Part shown: positions 54,696 through 63,560 of the stretch, piece after piece
How positions within the stretch are numbered: the first letter of the stretch is position 1
Layout of the letters: the number at the start of each line of letters is the position of its first letter
NCBI GenBank assembly: GCA_029866155.1
Contig: JARWZW010000013.1
Coordinates: forward strand, 62,001 to 126,000
DNA length: 64,000 nt
Reading direction: 5' to 3'
DNA from: Caulobacter sp.
GTDB lineage: Bacteria; Pseudomonadota; Alphaproteobacteria; Caulobacterales; Caulobacteraceae
The notes under the pieces: generated by a model
The model's input: the letters and a program-made list of their open reading frames with translations, nothing else
Databases searched by the model: none
What the model was told of the DNA's origin: nothing
Position numbers and translations under genes: made by a program

Positions 54696-56999
54696 GTGGG
54701 GGTGACGGTGCAGACGATCTTGCACGACGCGGGGACCTGGTTCACCAGCGCTGGCGTCACCCCCGACTCCCTTTTTCAGGCCCTGTTGGCTTATTGGGGC
54801 TTCCTGAAGATCGCCATCATCGTGACAGCGGTGCTGATCACGATTTCTTCTATCGATGACCTGTTCATCGATCTGCTGTTCTGGTGGCGCAGCTGGGAAA
54901 AGCTTTGGGATTTCTGGGGCCGGCCACCCAAACAGGCGCTGTTGGATCGCCATCCGGAAAAGATGATCGCCTTGATGGTGCCTGCCTGGCAGGAGAGCGA
55001 CGTCATCGCGAGCATGGTGGCCAACACCAACAAGACCTTCGACTACAGCCGCTACAAGATCTTCATCGGGGTCTATGCCAACGACCCCGACACGGCCCGC
55101 GAAGTGGAGAAGATCCGCCAGCGCTTTCCCAATGTCTATCGGGCGGAGGTGCCGCACGATGGTCCGACCAGCAAGGCTGACTGCCTCAACTGGCTGGTCC
55201 AGAACATCCTGCTGCACGAGAAGCGCACCGGAGACCGTTTCGACGCCTTTCTGATGCATGACGCAGAGGATGTAGTGCACCCTTATGGCTTGAAGACCGT
55301 CAACTGGTTCATCGAGGACCGGGGGATGATCCAGATGCCGGTGCTGTCCATGGACCGCCCCTGGTACGAGCTTGTCGCGTGCCACTACATGGACGAGTTT
55401 GCGGAGTTCCATACAAAGGACCTGCCGGTCCGTTCCCAGGTTTCGGGCATGACTCCTTCGGCGGGGGTGGCTACTGCCTTTGCCCGCAGCGCCATGCTGG
55501 CTTTATGCCGGGAAAAGGATGGCCAGCCATTCAATACCGACAGTCTGACTGAAGACTACGATGTCGCGCACCGGCTGAGCGCCCTTGGCTATCCATCGGA
55601 GTTCATCCGCTATCACGCCCGGGTCCCGCGGCGTCGCAAGGCCTGGTTCCGCAAGGGCGATGTGACGGTAATGCGCCGCGAACTGGTGGCGACCAAGGAG
55701 TTCTTTCCGGACAAGTTCGTCACCAGCGTCAGGCAGAAGACCCGCTGGATGCTGGGTATTTCCTATCTGGGCTGGCAACAGCTGGGCTGGTTCGGGGATC
55801 TCGCCAATCGCTATTATCTCTTCCGGGACCGCAAGGCGCTCTTTACCTCGCCGGTCGGCGCCATCGCCTATCTGATCGTTATCCAGGTTCTGGGCTACTG
55901 GGGGGTCTCGGCCATCTGGCCGCAGATAGCCCAGCTGCCGCCCCTGATCGACCAGCCCTGGGTCTGGACCCTGGTCTTCATAAACTTCTTTTTCCTGGTG
56001 AACCGCATCCTGCATCGGGCCTGGTTCACAGGCACCAACCACGGCATCAAGCATGTCTGGCTGACGCCCGTGCGGATCGTGGTCTCAAATCTGGTCGGGT
56101 TCGGAGCCTTCGGCCGGTCACTTCGGCAGTATGTCACGCATCTGATCACCGGTCGAACCATCGCCTGGGACAAGACCCAGCACAGCTATCCCTCCCTGTC
56201 GGAGTTGCAGCAGGGCGGCGGCCGGATCGGCGATGTCCTGCGATTCTGGAACCACCTCAGCGAGGAAGACCTGGAGCGAGCGCTGGCGGCGCAGCGAAAC
56301 CGTTATCGGCCCATCGGGCTTCAACTGCTGGATCTGGGTCTGATCGAGGACGAGCATCTGGCCGAGGCCTTCGCCGAGCGGGGAGAGGTCTATGCCTCGA
56401 TGTTTGATGCCTTCCAGATCGAGCGGGACCTGCTGAAGGTTCTGACCGTCCAGCAGGCGGCCTGGTTTGGCGCCGTGCCCCTTCGGCGGCAGAATGGCGG
56501 CATCGATGTCGCCCTGTCCGAGCCGCTTCCGGCGCCGCGCCGAGCCGAACTGGAGAAGCTGCTCGGTGTGGCCGGGGTCAAGAGCGTCCGCTACCTCTAT
56601 GCGCCGCTCAGCGATATCGCCTTTGCCATCAGGTTCGCCTGGGATGATCAGGCCTTTGCTGCGTCCCGGGCTGTCCTGGCCCGCACCCGGCAGGAGGGCC
56701 GGATCAGCGCCTCGGACGAGGCCGGCCTCTGGCGCGCCATTCGCGTCAAGCACGTGCGGCTGGGCGACCTTCTGGTGCGGTCTGGCGCCCTGTCCCATGA
56801 CGACCTGCAGACGGCCCTGACCCGGGGACGTGATCTGCCGGGCAGGCTGGGCGAGCAACTGGTCGCTTCGGGCCTGGTTTCGGCAGAGGCCAGGGATGCG
56901 GCCCTGGCGCTTCAGGTTTCGGCTGCCTGGGTCGAGCTCAGGCTGTCAGAGGCGATCGCCTCCGCCTCAAAAGCTGAGCCCGCCCGATACGCCTACTGA
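54696..56999 (+). CDS. nfrB: NfrB-like membrane glycosyltransferase with MshEN-type C-domain
   Basis: A 767-residue inner-membrane GT2 enzyme. A transmembrane segment at ~32-58 precedes the GT domain (~75-330) with 'MVPAWQESDVI', 'DGPTSKADCLNW', 'HDAEDVVHP' (DxD), 'TEDYDVAHRL' and 'RQKTRWMLG' (QxxRW acceptor motif). Further membrane spans lie at ~385-450. Residues ~475-767 contain repeated MshEN/GspE-N units ('IGDVLRFWNHLSEEDLERALAAQ', shortened; 'RLGEQLVASGLV'), a c-di-GMP-binding fold. This is the layout of E. coli NfrB, which makes a ManNAc polysaccharide used as N4 phage receptor. The GTG start has AAGG 9 bases upstream. The last 33 bases overlap the TpsB gene end. Confidence 0.88.
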   Translation: MGVTVQTILHDAGTWFTSAGVTPDSLFQALLAYWGFLKIAIIVTAVLITISSIDDLFIDLLFWWRSWEKLWDFWGRPPKQALLDRHPEKMIALMVPAWQESDVIASMVANTNKTFDYSRYKIFIGVYANDPDTAREVEKIRQRFPNVYRAEVPHDGPTSKADCLNWLVQNILLHEKRTGDRFDAFLMHDAEDVVHPYGLKTVNWFIEDRGMIQMPVLSMDRPWYELVACHYMDEFAEFHTKDLPVRSQVSGMTPSAGVATAFARSAMLALCREKDGQPFNTDSLTEDYDVAHRLSALGYPSEFIRYHARVPRRRKAWFRKGDVTVMRRELVATKEFFPDKFVTSVRQKTRWMLGISYLGWQQLGWFGDLANRYYLFRDRKALFTSPVGAIAYLIVIQVLGYWGVSAIWPQIAQLPPLIDQPWVWTLVFINFFFLVNRILHRAWFTGTNHGIKHVWLTPVRIVVSNLVGFGAFGRSLRQYVTHLITGRTIAWDKTQHSYPSLSELQQGGGRIGDVLRFWNHLSEEDLERALAAQRNRYRPIGLQLLDLGLIEDEHLAEAFAERGEVYASMFDAFQIERDLLKVLTVQQAAWFGAVPLRRQNGGIDVALSEPLPAPRRAELEKLLGVAGVKSVRYLYAPLSDIAFAIRFAWDDQAFAASRAVLARTRQEGRISASDEAGLWRAIRVKHVRLGDLLVRSGALSHDDLQTALTRGRDLPGRLGEQLVASGLVSAEARDAALALQVSAAWVELRLSEAIASASKAEPARYAY

Positions 57000-58637
57000 G
57001 ACCTTCGGCCCGACGAAGGCGTCCGGAACACCGACAGTGTCGGTGACCGGAGTCGCATAGAGGATGTCCAGCGTCCAGCGACCGTCGAGGGTCATGCGAA
57101 GACCGCCGCCAGCGAACAGGCCGTGGCTGCTGTCCGGTCCCACCGTATCTTCGTTGCTGGCCCAGGCCCCTTCAACAAAGGCTGCCGGGCGGAGGGTGAT
57201 CCTGGGCCCGAGTTCTGCGGCAGGGCCATAGATATCCACCGACCCGCTGACGCCACTGTCGCCATAGAGGGCGCCGGGGTCGAGAGCGCGACCGCCGATC
57301 AGGCCGCCATAGGTGAACTCTTCATACTGGAGCAGAGGCCTGTCGGCCTTCTGGGCCCGCAGGCGTGGCTGGATGAGAAGGCCGCCGCGCAGGATGGAGG
57401 CCTGGCCTTCGAACCGCAGGACTGTCGCGGCCGGATCGGCCTGGATGCGGCTGAGCAGCGGGTCGCCTTCGACCGAGGCTCCAAGGCCATCAAGCCCCTT
57501 GCGAAGGCTAAGGAAGCCCCAGGCCGAAGCGCCTTCAGATCGATAGTCCGCCTGGACGCCGGCATAGACGACACGGAGCCGGTCGCGGGCCGTGGCAGGA
57601 CCGGTGGTCAGGTCGGTGTCCTGATTGACAGACTCCAGACCGAGGCGTCCGGCCACAAGAAGGTCGCCGGTCGGGGTCGAATACAGGCCCAGCGGATGGC
57701 GAAGCTCGAGCCTGGCCAGCCGTGTGAGGCCCTTGGTGTCGAGATTGGGGGGGCGCTCATCGGGCTTTTGCTCGAACACCGCCAGATCGCCGCGAACCTC
57801 GAGGCCCGAACTGGACAGCAGGGCCTGGCTGGAAATCTGCGCGCCGCGCTGGGCGTCCCCGGTGAGATCGTGGAACAGGCCGATGATGGTGTGCTCCCGG
57901 AGGGGCGTCAGGCCATCGAGGATCAGGCTGGCCCCGCCGCTCCAGGTCCCGACGGTGTCGGCCGAGGCGTTCTGGGCGCTCAGAAACAGGCTGGGCGGCC
58001 CGGGCGAAACGGCCAGCACCAGCACCACGCCTTCACCATCGGCGGCGGCTCGGGTGGAAGGGGCGACGCCCCAGAAGCCGAAGCGAGAGGCCGCGTCGAC
58101 CCCTCTTTTCAGATCAAGGACATTCAGGGGGCGACCGGAGCGGACATCGGCGAAGGCCCGGCGAATGAAGGCCTGGCCCGCCTCGTCGGCGCCGGTGACC
58201 TCCAGTTCCGAGACGACCCCCTCGCGCACCCGCACCCGCCAGCCGCCGTCGGTCAGCCGGACCACCTCGGCGCGGGCCGCGACATAGCCGGCCCGGGCAT
58301 AGCGGCAGTCCAGATAGGCGGCCAGCCGATCGGCGGTTCCCGCATCGGCTGGCTGGCCCAGCAGAGCGCTCCAGCCGACTGAAAGCTCGGCTGCCGACAG
58401 CCTTGTAGAGCCCTCCAGGCTGACGCCGGACAGGGCCGGGCCTGAGGCTGCCGGACTTGGCGCGGGGCAGGCGGCAGGGGCCGATTTCAGGGTGATGGCC
58501 TTCTGGGGGCTCTGGAACCGCAGGACCTCGGCCGGCGAGGGGCCCGGCGTCTGGGCCAGGGCGGCGCCTGAAATCAGACTGGCGGCCAGCATGATGGGCG
58601 CCGCAGCGACCCTGACCCTGATGTCCCGGATTTTCAA
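56967..58637 (-). CDS. ShlB/FhaC-type TpsB outer-membrane transporter
   Basis: A 556-residue protein. Signal peptide 'PIMLAASLISGAALAQ' is followed by two POTRA-like domains (~66-215: 'VSLEGSTRLSAAELSVGW', 'VRVREGVVSELEVTG', 'FADVRSGRPLNVLDLKRGVD'), then a beta-barrel (~220-556) ending 'GVSGGLSF' with the terminal Phe used by BAM. The FhaC 'NPDR' linker motif is not obvious. Two-partner-secretion transporters export haemagglutinin-like exoproteins; the partner TpsA may be the one at 63561-64000. It starts with TTG 58635-58637. An inverted repeat sits just upstream. Confidence 0.85.
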   Translation of the reverse strand: MKIRDIRVRVAAAPIMLAASLISGAALAQTPGPSPAEVLRFQSPQKAITLKSAPAACPAPSPAASGPALSGVSLEGSTRLSAAELSVGWSALLGQPADAGTADRLAAYLDCRYARAGYVAARAEVVRLTDGGWRVRVREGVVSELEVTGADEAGQAFIRRAFADVRSGRPLNVLDLKRGVDAASRFGFWGVAPSTRAAADGEGVVLVLAVSPGPPSLFLSAQNASADTVGTWSGGASLILDGLTPLREHTIIGLFHDLTGDAQRGAQISSQALLSSSGLEVRGDLAVFEQKPDERPPNLDTKGLTRLARLELRHPLGLYSTPTGDLLVAGRLGLESVNQDTDLTTGPATARDRLRVVYAGVQADYRSEGASAWGFLSLRKGLDGLGASVEGDPLLSRIQADPAATVLRFEGQASILRGGLLIQPRLRAQKADRPLLQYEEFTYGGLIGGRALDPGALYGDSGVSGSVDIYGPAAELGPRITLRPAAFVEGAWASNEDTVGPDSSHGLFAGGGLRMTLDGRWTLDILYATPVTDTVGVPDAFVGPKVSVGVSGGLSF

Positions 58638-58648
58638 TGTACTGCCCC

Positions 58649-58694
58649 TGACCCTCGCCGGTTCAACCTCACCACGAGGCCCTTGCGAGGGTCA
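58649..58694. promoter_or_regulatory. Inverted repeat upstream of TpsB
   Basis: TGACCCTCGC (58649-58658) and GCGAGGGTCA (58685-58694) form a perfect 10-bp inverted repeat with a 26-base loop, 11 bases from the TpsB start. It could be an operator, an RNA attenuator, or chance in GC-rich DNA. The divergent aminotransferase start is 55 bases away. Confidence 0.4.
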
Positions 58695-58748
58695 AGGCAA
58701 ACTCGTGACCCCAGCTTGAACTGGCGGTGAACGCTTGGCCTTTGCGTT

Positions 58749-59936
58749 GTGGCGCAATCAGGGCTAACGGCCAGCCTTCCCCCGGAGGACCCGCCCTTGC
58801 CCGCCCCGTTCAAGGCCATCGAGATCAGTCAGCTGGCCCACAGGATGAAGGCCGAAGGCCGCAGCATCATCCATATGGAGTTTGGCCAGCCCTCTACCGG
58901 GGCGCCGGCGGCGGCCATCGCCGTGGCCCATCAGGTGCTGGACAGCGACGGCATGGGCTATTGGGAAAGCCCGGCCCTGCGTGACAGGATCGCCCTGCAC
59001 TACCAGCAGACCTATGGCGTGACGGTGGATCCGGCCAGGATCATCCTGACCTGCGGGGCCTCGCCGGCCCTGGTGCTTGCCCTCTCCTCGCGGTTTGCGG
59101 TCGGCGACCAGATCGCCCTGGCGAGGCCGGGCTACATCGCCTATCGCAACACGCTCAAGGCCCTGAACATGGTTCCCGTGGAGCTGGCCTGTGGTCCCGA
59201 AACCCGGTTCCAGCTTTCGGCGGCCATGATCGAGGCCCTGGATCCGGCGCCGGCGGGCCTGATCATCGCCAGTCCGGCCAATCCGACCGGCACCATCATC
59301 GAGGGTGACGAACTGGCCGCCATTGCCCGGGTCTGCCGGGATCGGGGCATACAGATCGTGTCGGACGAGATCTATCACGGCCTGAGCTATGTCGAGCCGG
59401 CCCGCTCCATCCTGGAGTTCGAGCCGGGCGCCCTGGTGATCAACAGCTTCTCCAAGTACTTCTCCATGGTGGCCTGGAGGCTGGGCTGGCTGGTCTCGCC
59501 GCCGGACCATATCGCCCGGGCCAGAGCCTTTGTCGGCAACCTGTTCCTGACCGCTCCGTCCCTCAGCCAGCATGCCGGGCTGGCCGCCATGGACTGCCGG
59601 GACGAGCTGGAAGGACATGTCGAGGTCTATCGGCGCAACCGCGACCTGCTGCTGTCCGCCCTGCCGGAACTGGGTCTGAACGCCATCGCGCCGCCGGACG
59701 GCGCCTTCTATATCTGGGCTGATGTCGGCCATCTGACCCGGGACAGCCTGGCCTTCTGCGGGCGGCTCCTGACCGATACGGGGGTTGCGACGGCCCCGGG
59801 CATCGACTTCGACCCGGTAGAAGGCCACCATTTCATCCGGATGAGCTTTGCCGTCTCGACCCCTGAGATCGAGGAAGCCCTGGGCCGGATGATCCCCTGG
59901 TTCGCCGCCCGGTCAGCCGAGACTCAGTTGAGCTGA
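58749..59936 (+). CDS. PLP-dependent class I/II aminotransferase
   Basis: A 395-residue cytoplasmic aminotransferase of the aspartate/aromatic type. PLP contacts: 'LTCGASPALVLAL' (~98-110), 'IIASPANPTGTII' (Asn, ~172-184), 'VSDEIYHGLSY' (Asp and Tyr), and the Schiff-base Lys in 'NSFSKYFSMVAWRLGWLV' (~228), with 'HFIRMSFAVS' (Arg) near the end. Length is typical. GTG 58749 is the likely start; other near starts (TTG about 50 bases later) are possible. Substrate not identified. Confidence 0.88.
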   Translation: MAQSGLTASLPPEDPPLPAPFKAIEISQLAHRMKAEGRSIIHMEFGQPSTGAPAAAIAVAHQVLDSDGMGYWESPALRDRIALHYQQTYGVTVDPARIILTCGASPALVLALSSRFAVGDQIALARPGYIAYRNTLKALNMVPVELACGPETRFQLSAAMIEALDPAPAGLIIASPANPTGTIIEGDELAAIARVCRDRGIQIVSDEIYHGLSYVEPARSILEFEPGALVINSFSKYFSMVAWRLGWLVSPPDHIARARAFVGNLFLTAPSLSQHAGLAAMDCRDELEGHVEVYRRNRDLLLSALPELGLNAIAPPDGAFYIWADVGHLTRDSLAFCGRLLTDTGVATAPGIDFDPVEGHHFIRMSFAVSTPEIEEALGRMIPWFAARSAETQLS

Positions 59937-60124
59937 GACGCCCCCGGGCCCTGGTCTTCCAGACGCCGGATGTCCTCGATGATGTCGTCCCAGTCGGCCA
60001 GGCCCTGGATGTCGCCCATGGCCGCGAACTCGGCCGCCCTCAGCATGGCGATGGTCTCGGCGTCGTCGCCATACTGGGCGATCAGTGCGAGAGCTGTGGT
60101 CCGGGCGGCGTTGGTCTTGGGCAA
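59924..60124 (-). CDS. Small helical protein (66 aa)
   Basis: A 66-residue acidic helical protein with 'TALALIAQYGDDAETIAMLRAAEF' (shortened in family terms) and 'DWDDIIEDIRRLED'. It recalls small alphaproteobacterial hypotheticals of the DUF6961 sort but no family is certain. ATG 60122-60124 is the start. It overlaps the aminotransferase stop by 13 bases. A longer alternative frame on this strand (to 60185) looks random. About 295 bases to the next gene contain no recognisable feature. Confidence 0.5.
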   Translation of the reverse strand: MPKTNAARTTALALIAQYGDDAETIAMLRAAEFAAMGDIQGLADWDDIIEDIRRLEDQGPGASQLN

Positions 60125-60419
60125 GGCGGCGTCTCCGGACTGTGCAGGCTGATCCCAGAGCTAGGGCGCGCAGCGGGCAAGCCAAGATGCGGTGTATCCG
60201 CGTAACTGTTGCGGGCCCGGCGCAGCCGTGAACCCCGCCAGGCGCTTGGGGTGGTCATGTCGCTCTCCGCCGTGTCAAAGGGCCTCAGGCCAATCCCGGT
60301 CCGGCCAGGGATCACGGGCCCCGGACAGAAGGCCCTGAAAGCCAGACTCCGGCATTGAGATGGATCAAGGCAGGCCCGGGGAAGGGGCGGCATTCTCCCC
60401 GTAAACGGGAGGAAGGCCG

Positions 60420-60662
60420 ATGATGTCGCGAAACTCGCCTGGACTGCGCCTGGCGCGCTACCTGTCTCTGATCCTGCTGTTCGGCCCTCTGGTGGCCATG
60501 GCCATTGTCTGGGGCGTCACCGCCCTCGGGGGCACGACGCCCCAGAGGGTGGAGATCCTGGCCCTGGGCGACAAGATCCTGGTCGGTCTGCTCTGCCTGG
60601 GCGCCCTGGGCCTGGTCTCGGAGTTTGTCCTGCTGCCGATGATCCTGCGCGACCGGAAATAG
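60420..60662 (+). CDS. Small membrane protein (80 aa)
   Basis: An 80-residue protein with two hydrophobic segments (~11-36 'LARYLSLILLFGPLVAMAIVWGV' and ~52-73 'ILVGLLCLGALGLVSEFVLL') separated by a short loop. A GGAGGAAGG site 4 bases upstream supports ATG 60420 (or 60423). Probably an inner-membrane hairpin protein; no family is recognised. Confidence 0.6.
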   Translation: MMSRNSPGLRLARYLSLILLFGPLVAMAIVWGVTALGGTTPQRVEILALGDKILVGLLCLGALGLVSEFVLLPMILRDRK

Positions 60663-60688
60663 GCCGGCAGGACCGTCGGAACTCAACC

Positions 60689-62389
60689 TCAGCCAGCGTC
60701 CTCAAGCTTCAGCGCCGCCTTGACCTCGCGCTTGAGGAACTTGCCGCTGGCGTTGCGGGGCAGGTTCTCGGCGAGGAACCAGATGTAGCGGGGCGCCTTG
60801 TGCTTGGCGATCAGCTCGATGCAGAAGTTGCGCAGTTCGGTCGCGGTCAGGGTCTCGCCCGCCCGCAGGACGACGGCGGCGCCCACTTCCTCGCCCAACC
60901 GTTCGTCCTCGACCCCGAAGACGCAGCATTCCGCCACTGCCGGATGGCGGTAGAGGGCGGCTTCGACCTCGACGCAGTAGACGTTCTCGCCGCCGCGCAG
61001 GACCATGTCCTTCTTGCGGTCGACCAGGAAGATGAAGCCCTGCTCGTCGATCCGGGCGACATCGCCGGTATGCAGCCAGCCGTCGGTGATGGATTCCGCC
61101 GTGGCTTCCGGCCGGTTGATATAGCCCTTGATGACCGAGGAGCCCTTGACCCAGAGCTCGCCCACCTCGCCGGAGTGCAGTGTATTGCCGGCGTCATCGA
61201 CCACCTTGGCTTCAAAGCTGGGCATGGCCCGGCCGCAGCTGGCCGGCTTGTCGACGAAGAAGTCGGCCGAGATGGAGGTGATGATCCCGCAGGTCTCGGT
61301 CATGCCATAGCCGGTATTGGGCCGGGCCGTGGCGACGGTCTCGTCGATCTTGGCCACCAGGTCCGGCTGGATCTGGGCGCCGCCGCCGCCAACCGACAGG
61401 AGGCTGGAGGTGTCGTACTTGCCGAATTCCGGATGGGTGATCAGCTCCCGGGCCATGACCGGCACGCCGCTGACCGAGGTGATCTTCTCCTGCTCGATCA
61501 GCTTGAGGGCCTCGCCGGCCTCCCAGCGATACATCAGCACCATCTTGCCGCCCGCCGCCGTGGTGGCGTAGGCGCCGCAGTTATTGGCCGTGACATGGAA
61601 CAGGGGCGTGGTCACCAGGGTGACCGGAACGGGCACGGGCGCGTCGGGGTCGGGAACCACGCCGGTGGCCCTCTGGGTCGCCAGGCCATGGACCTGACCC
61701 GAGAACATCATGTTCATCAGGTTGGAAATGCAGCCCCGGTGGGTCAGCTGCGCGCCCTTGGGAAAGCCCGTGGTGCCCGAGGTGTAGAAGATGCAGGCGT
61801 CGGAATCGGGGTCCACCGTCACCGCCGGCAGGTCGCCGCCGACGGTGATCACCTCGGACCAGGGGGTGGCCCCGGCGGGCAGGGGGTCGGTGCGCACGGC
61901 CACCAGCCGGGCGTCGCCCGCCATGCCGGGCTGTTCATTCATCCGGGCGATCCGCTCGGCGTCGGCGAACACCACCTTTGGCGCAGCGTCCTGGAAGCCG
62001 AAGGCCATTTCCGAGGCGGTCCACCAGGCGTTCATGCCGACCACCGTGATCCCCAGGCTGCAGCAGGCCCAGTAGAGCAGCATCCATTCGGGATAGTTGC
62101 GCATCGCGATGGCCACCCGGTCCCCGGCCGTCACGCCCGCCGCCTGCAGCCAGTTGGCGATGGAGGCGGTCAGGGCATGGGCCTGACCATAGGTGATCCG
62201 CTCGTCCTGATAGACTAGATAGTCGCGGTCGGCGAAGGGCAGGGTGGAGAGCCACAGTTCCCGCACGCTGGGCGGAGCGGACTTGTAGGCGCGGATCCAG
62301 GTCCCCCGCAGATCGATCTCCTCGATCTCGAAGGGCATGCCCGGCGAGGTCAGTTCGGTCCAGGCCTGTTCGAATTCCGCGTAATGCAT
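60689..62389 (-). CDS. Long-chain acyl-CoA ligase-like adenylate-forming enzyme
   Basis: A 566-residue acyl-CoA ligase, probably acting on a fatty or related carboxylic acid. P-loop 'IFYTSGTTGFPKGAQLTH' (~218-235), 'NTGYGMTETCGI' (~355), 'GELWVKGSSVIKGYINRPEAT' in part, 'DGWLHTGDVARIDEQGF' with the Asp, and 'LPRNASGKFLKREVKAAL' with the catalytic Lys near 549. Length is typical. ATG 62387-62389 is chosen because homologues start around 'MHYAEFEQAW'; the frame is open further upstream with different composition. Confidence 0.88.
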   Translation of the reverse strand: MHYAEFEQAWTELTSPGMPFEIEEIDLRGTWIRAYKSAPPSVRELWLSTLPFADRDYLVYQDERITYGQAHALTASIANWLQAAGVTAGDRVAIAMRNYPEWMLLYWACCSLGITVVGMNAWWTASEMAFGFQDAAPKVVFADAERIARMNEQPGMAGDARLVAVRTDPLPAGATPWSEVITVGGDLPAVTVDPDSDACIFYTSGTTGFPKGAQLTHRGCISNLMNMMFSGQVHGLATQRATGVVPDPDAPVPVPVTLVTTPLFHVTANNCGAYATTAAGGKMVLMYRWEAGEALKLIEQEKITSVSGVPVMARELITHPEFGKYDTSSLLSVGGGGAQIQPDLVAKIDETVATARPNTGYGMTETCGIITSISADFFVDKPASCGRAMPSFEAKVVDDAGNTLHSGEVGELWVKGSSVIKGYINRPEATAESITDGWLHTGDVARIDEQGFIFLVDRKKDMVLRGGENVYCVEVEAALYRHPAVAECCVFGVEDERLGEEVGAAVVLRAGETLTATELRNFCIELIAKHKAPRYIWFLAENLPRNASGKFLKREVKAALKLEDAG

Positions 62390-62582
62390 AGGGGGGGTCC
62401 ATCCTCCGGTGGTCGGCGTCTGGCGCGCCTGTTGGTTATCAGCGTTCAGGATAGCGTGACGGGCCCGGCGAAGGCGAGCCCTTTTGCGCCTGTTCCCGGG
62501 CCGGGGCGGCCGATGGTGGATTTGGCGGCCCCCGGGGTCTAGACAGCGGGCTGCAGGCGCGGGGCCTGTGGAGACGGCGACC

Positions 62583-62765
62583 ATGGCGGGCCTGAAGGAC
62601 AAGCGTGGCTTCATCGACAAGGACCGGCTGGACCTGTCGGAGCGACAGGCCATGGAATACTGGATGAAACGCTGGGGCGTCACCCGCGACCAGCTGACCG
62701 CCGCCCATCGCAAGGTCGGCCGGATGACCAAGGACATTGCCGCCGAGCTGGGCAAGAAGCGGTAG
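62583..62765 (+). CDS. DUF3606 protein
   Basis: A 60-residue basic protein of the DUF3606 family: 'KRGFIDKDRLDLSERQAMEYW' (shortened), 'GVTRDQLTAAHRKVGRM', ending 'DIAAELGKKR'. These small proteins are common in alphaproteobacteria and have no known function. ATG 62583 lies downstream of 'GGAGACGGCGACC'. It is divergent from the acyl-CoA ligase. Confidence 0.85.
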   Translation: MAGLKDKRGFIDKDRLDLSERQAMEYWMKRWGVTRDQLTAAHRKVGRMTKDIAAELGKKR

Positions 62766-62903
62766 GTTTCTGTCTTTTTTTGTCGGATCGGTGAGGCGCG
62801 AACCGCCGAGATGGGTGTTCTGGCTCTGGGTCCTTCGATAGCGGCTTCGACGCTTCCGGGATGACGAGCGTGGGTGAACCGGCGTGCGGGAAAGGCCGCT
62901 TCG

Positions 62904-63368
62904 CTAGACCGCCGCCCTTGCGCTCGCCTCGACCCGTTTGCGGTCGGCCAGGCGCAGGGTGGAGCTGGCCTTGGCCAGGACGGCGCCGGCGGGGTCGAGG
63001 AGGCGGGCTTCCATGAAGCAGGTGGAGCCGCCGCGGCGTTCGACCCAGGCCTCGGCGAAGACGCGGCCGGGGCGGGTGGGGGCGAAGAAGCTGACCTTCA
63101 GTTCCAGGGACATGGGGGTGATGTCCATGCCCGCCATGGCGATGACCGCATGGGCCATGGCCGCGTCCAGCCAGCCGGTGACAAATCCGCCCTGAACCAC
63201 GCCGCCGCTGTGGCACATGTGCTGGCCGGCCTCGTATTCCAGCCGGGCCTTGCCCTCCGGGTTCATTTCGTGGCGGGCGACCAGGCCAAGCGCCTGTGAC
63301 AGGGGGTCGGTGATCGGGCCCTCGAAAGGCTTGGCATGGGTGAGGTCGGGGGCGGCGGATTCGGTCAT
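62904..63368 (-). CDS. PaaI family hotdog-fold thioesterase
   Basis: A 154-residue acyl-CoA thioesterase of the hotdog fold. The central helix 'GGVVQGGFVTGWLDAAMAHAV' (~53-73) carries the catalytic residues, with 'LELKVSFFAPTRPGRV' and 'VLAKASSTLRLADRKR' strands. Its substrate is probably an aromatic or medium-chain acyl-CoA. ATG 63366-63368 is chosen; an alternative upstream in-frame start at 63398 is less likely. It is alone on this strand. Confidence 0.88.
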   Translation of the reverse strand: MTESAAPDLTHAKPFEGPITDPLSQALGLVARHEMNPEGKARLEYEAGQHMCHSGGVVQGGFVTGWLDAAMAHAVIAMAGMDITPMSLELKVSFFAPTRPGRVFAEAWVERRGGSTCFMEARLLDPAGAVLAKASSTLRLADRKRVEASARAAV

Positions 63369-63560
63369 GGTCTGTCCAGGGACGAAAGGGGTTGCCACCC
63401 ATAGCGGCGGGGCGGGCCCGGACTCAAGATGCCCGGGTCCGGCAATCGGGCGAGGCGGACCCCGGCTGTGAGGCGGCGCAGGCCGGACTGCCGCCGGGCC
63501 GCCGGCAGGACAGCCGGTCGGCCCGATCGCCCGGTCCGGGCCTCTTGAGGCCGGGGCCCC

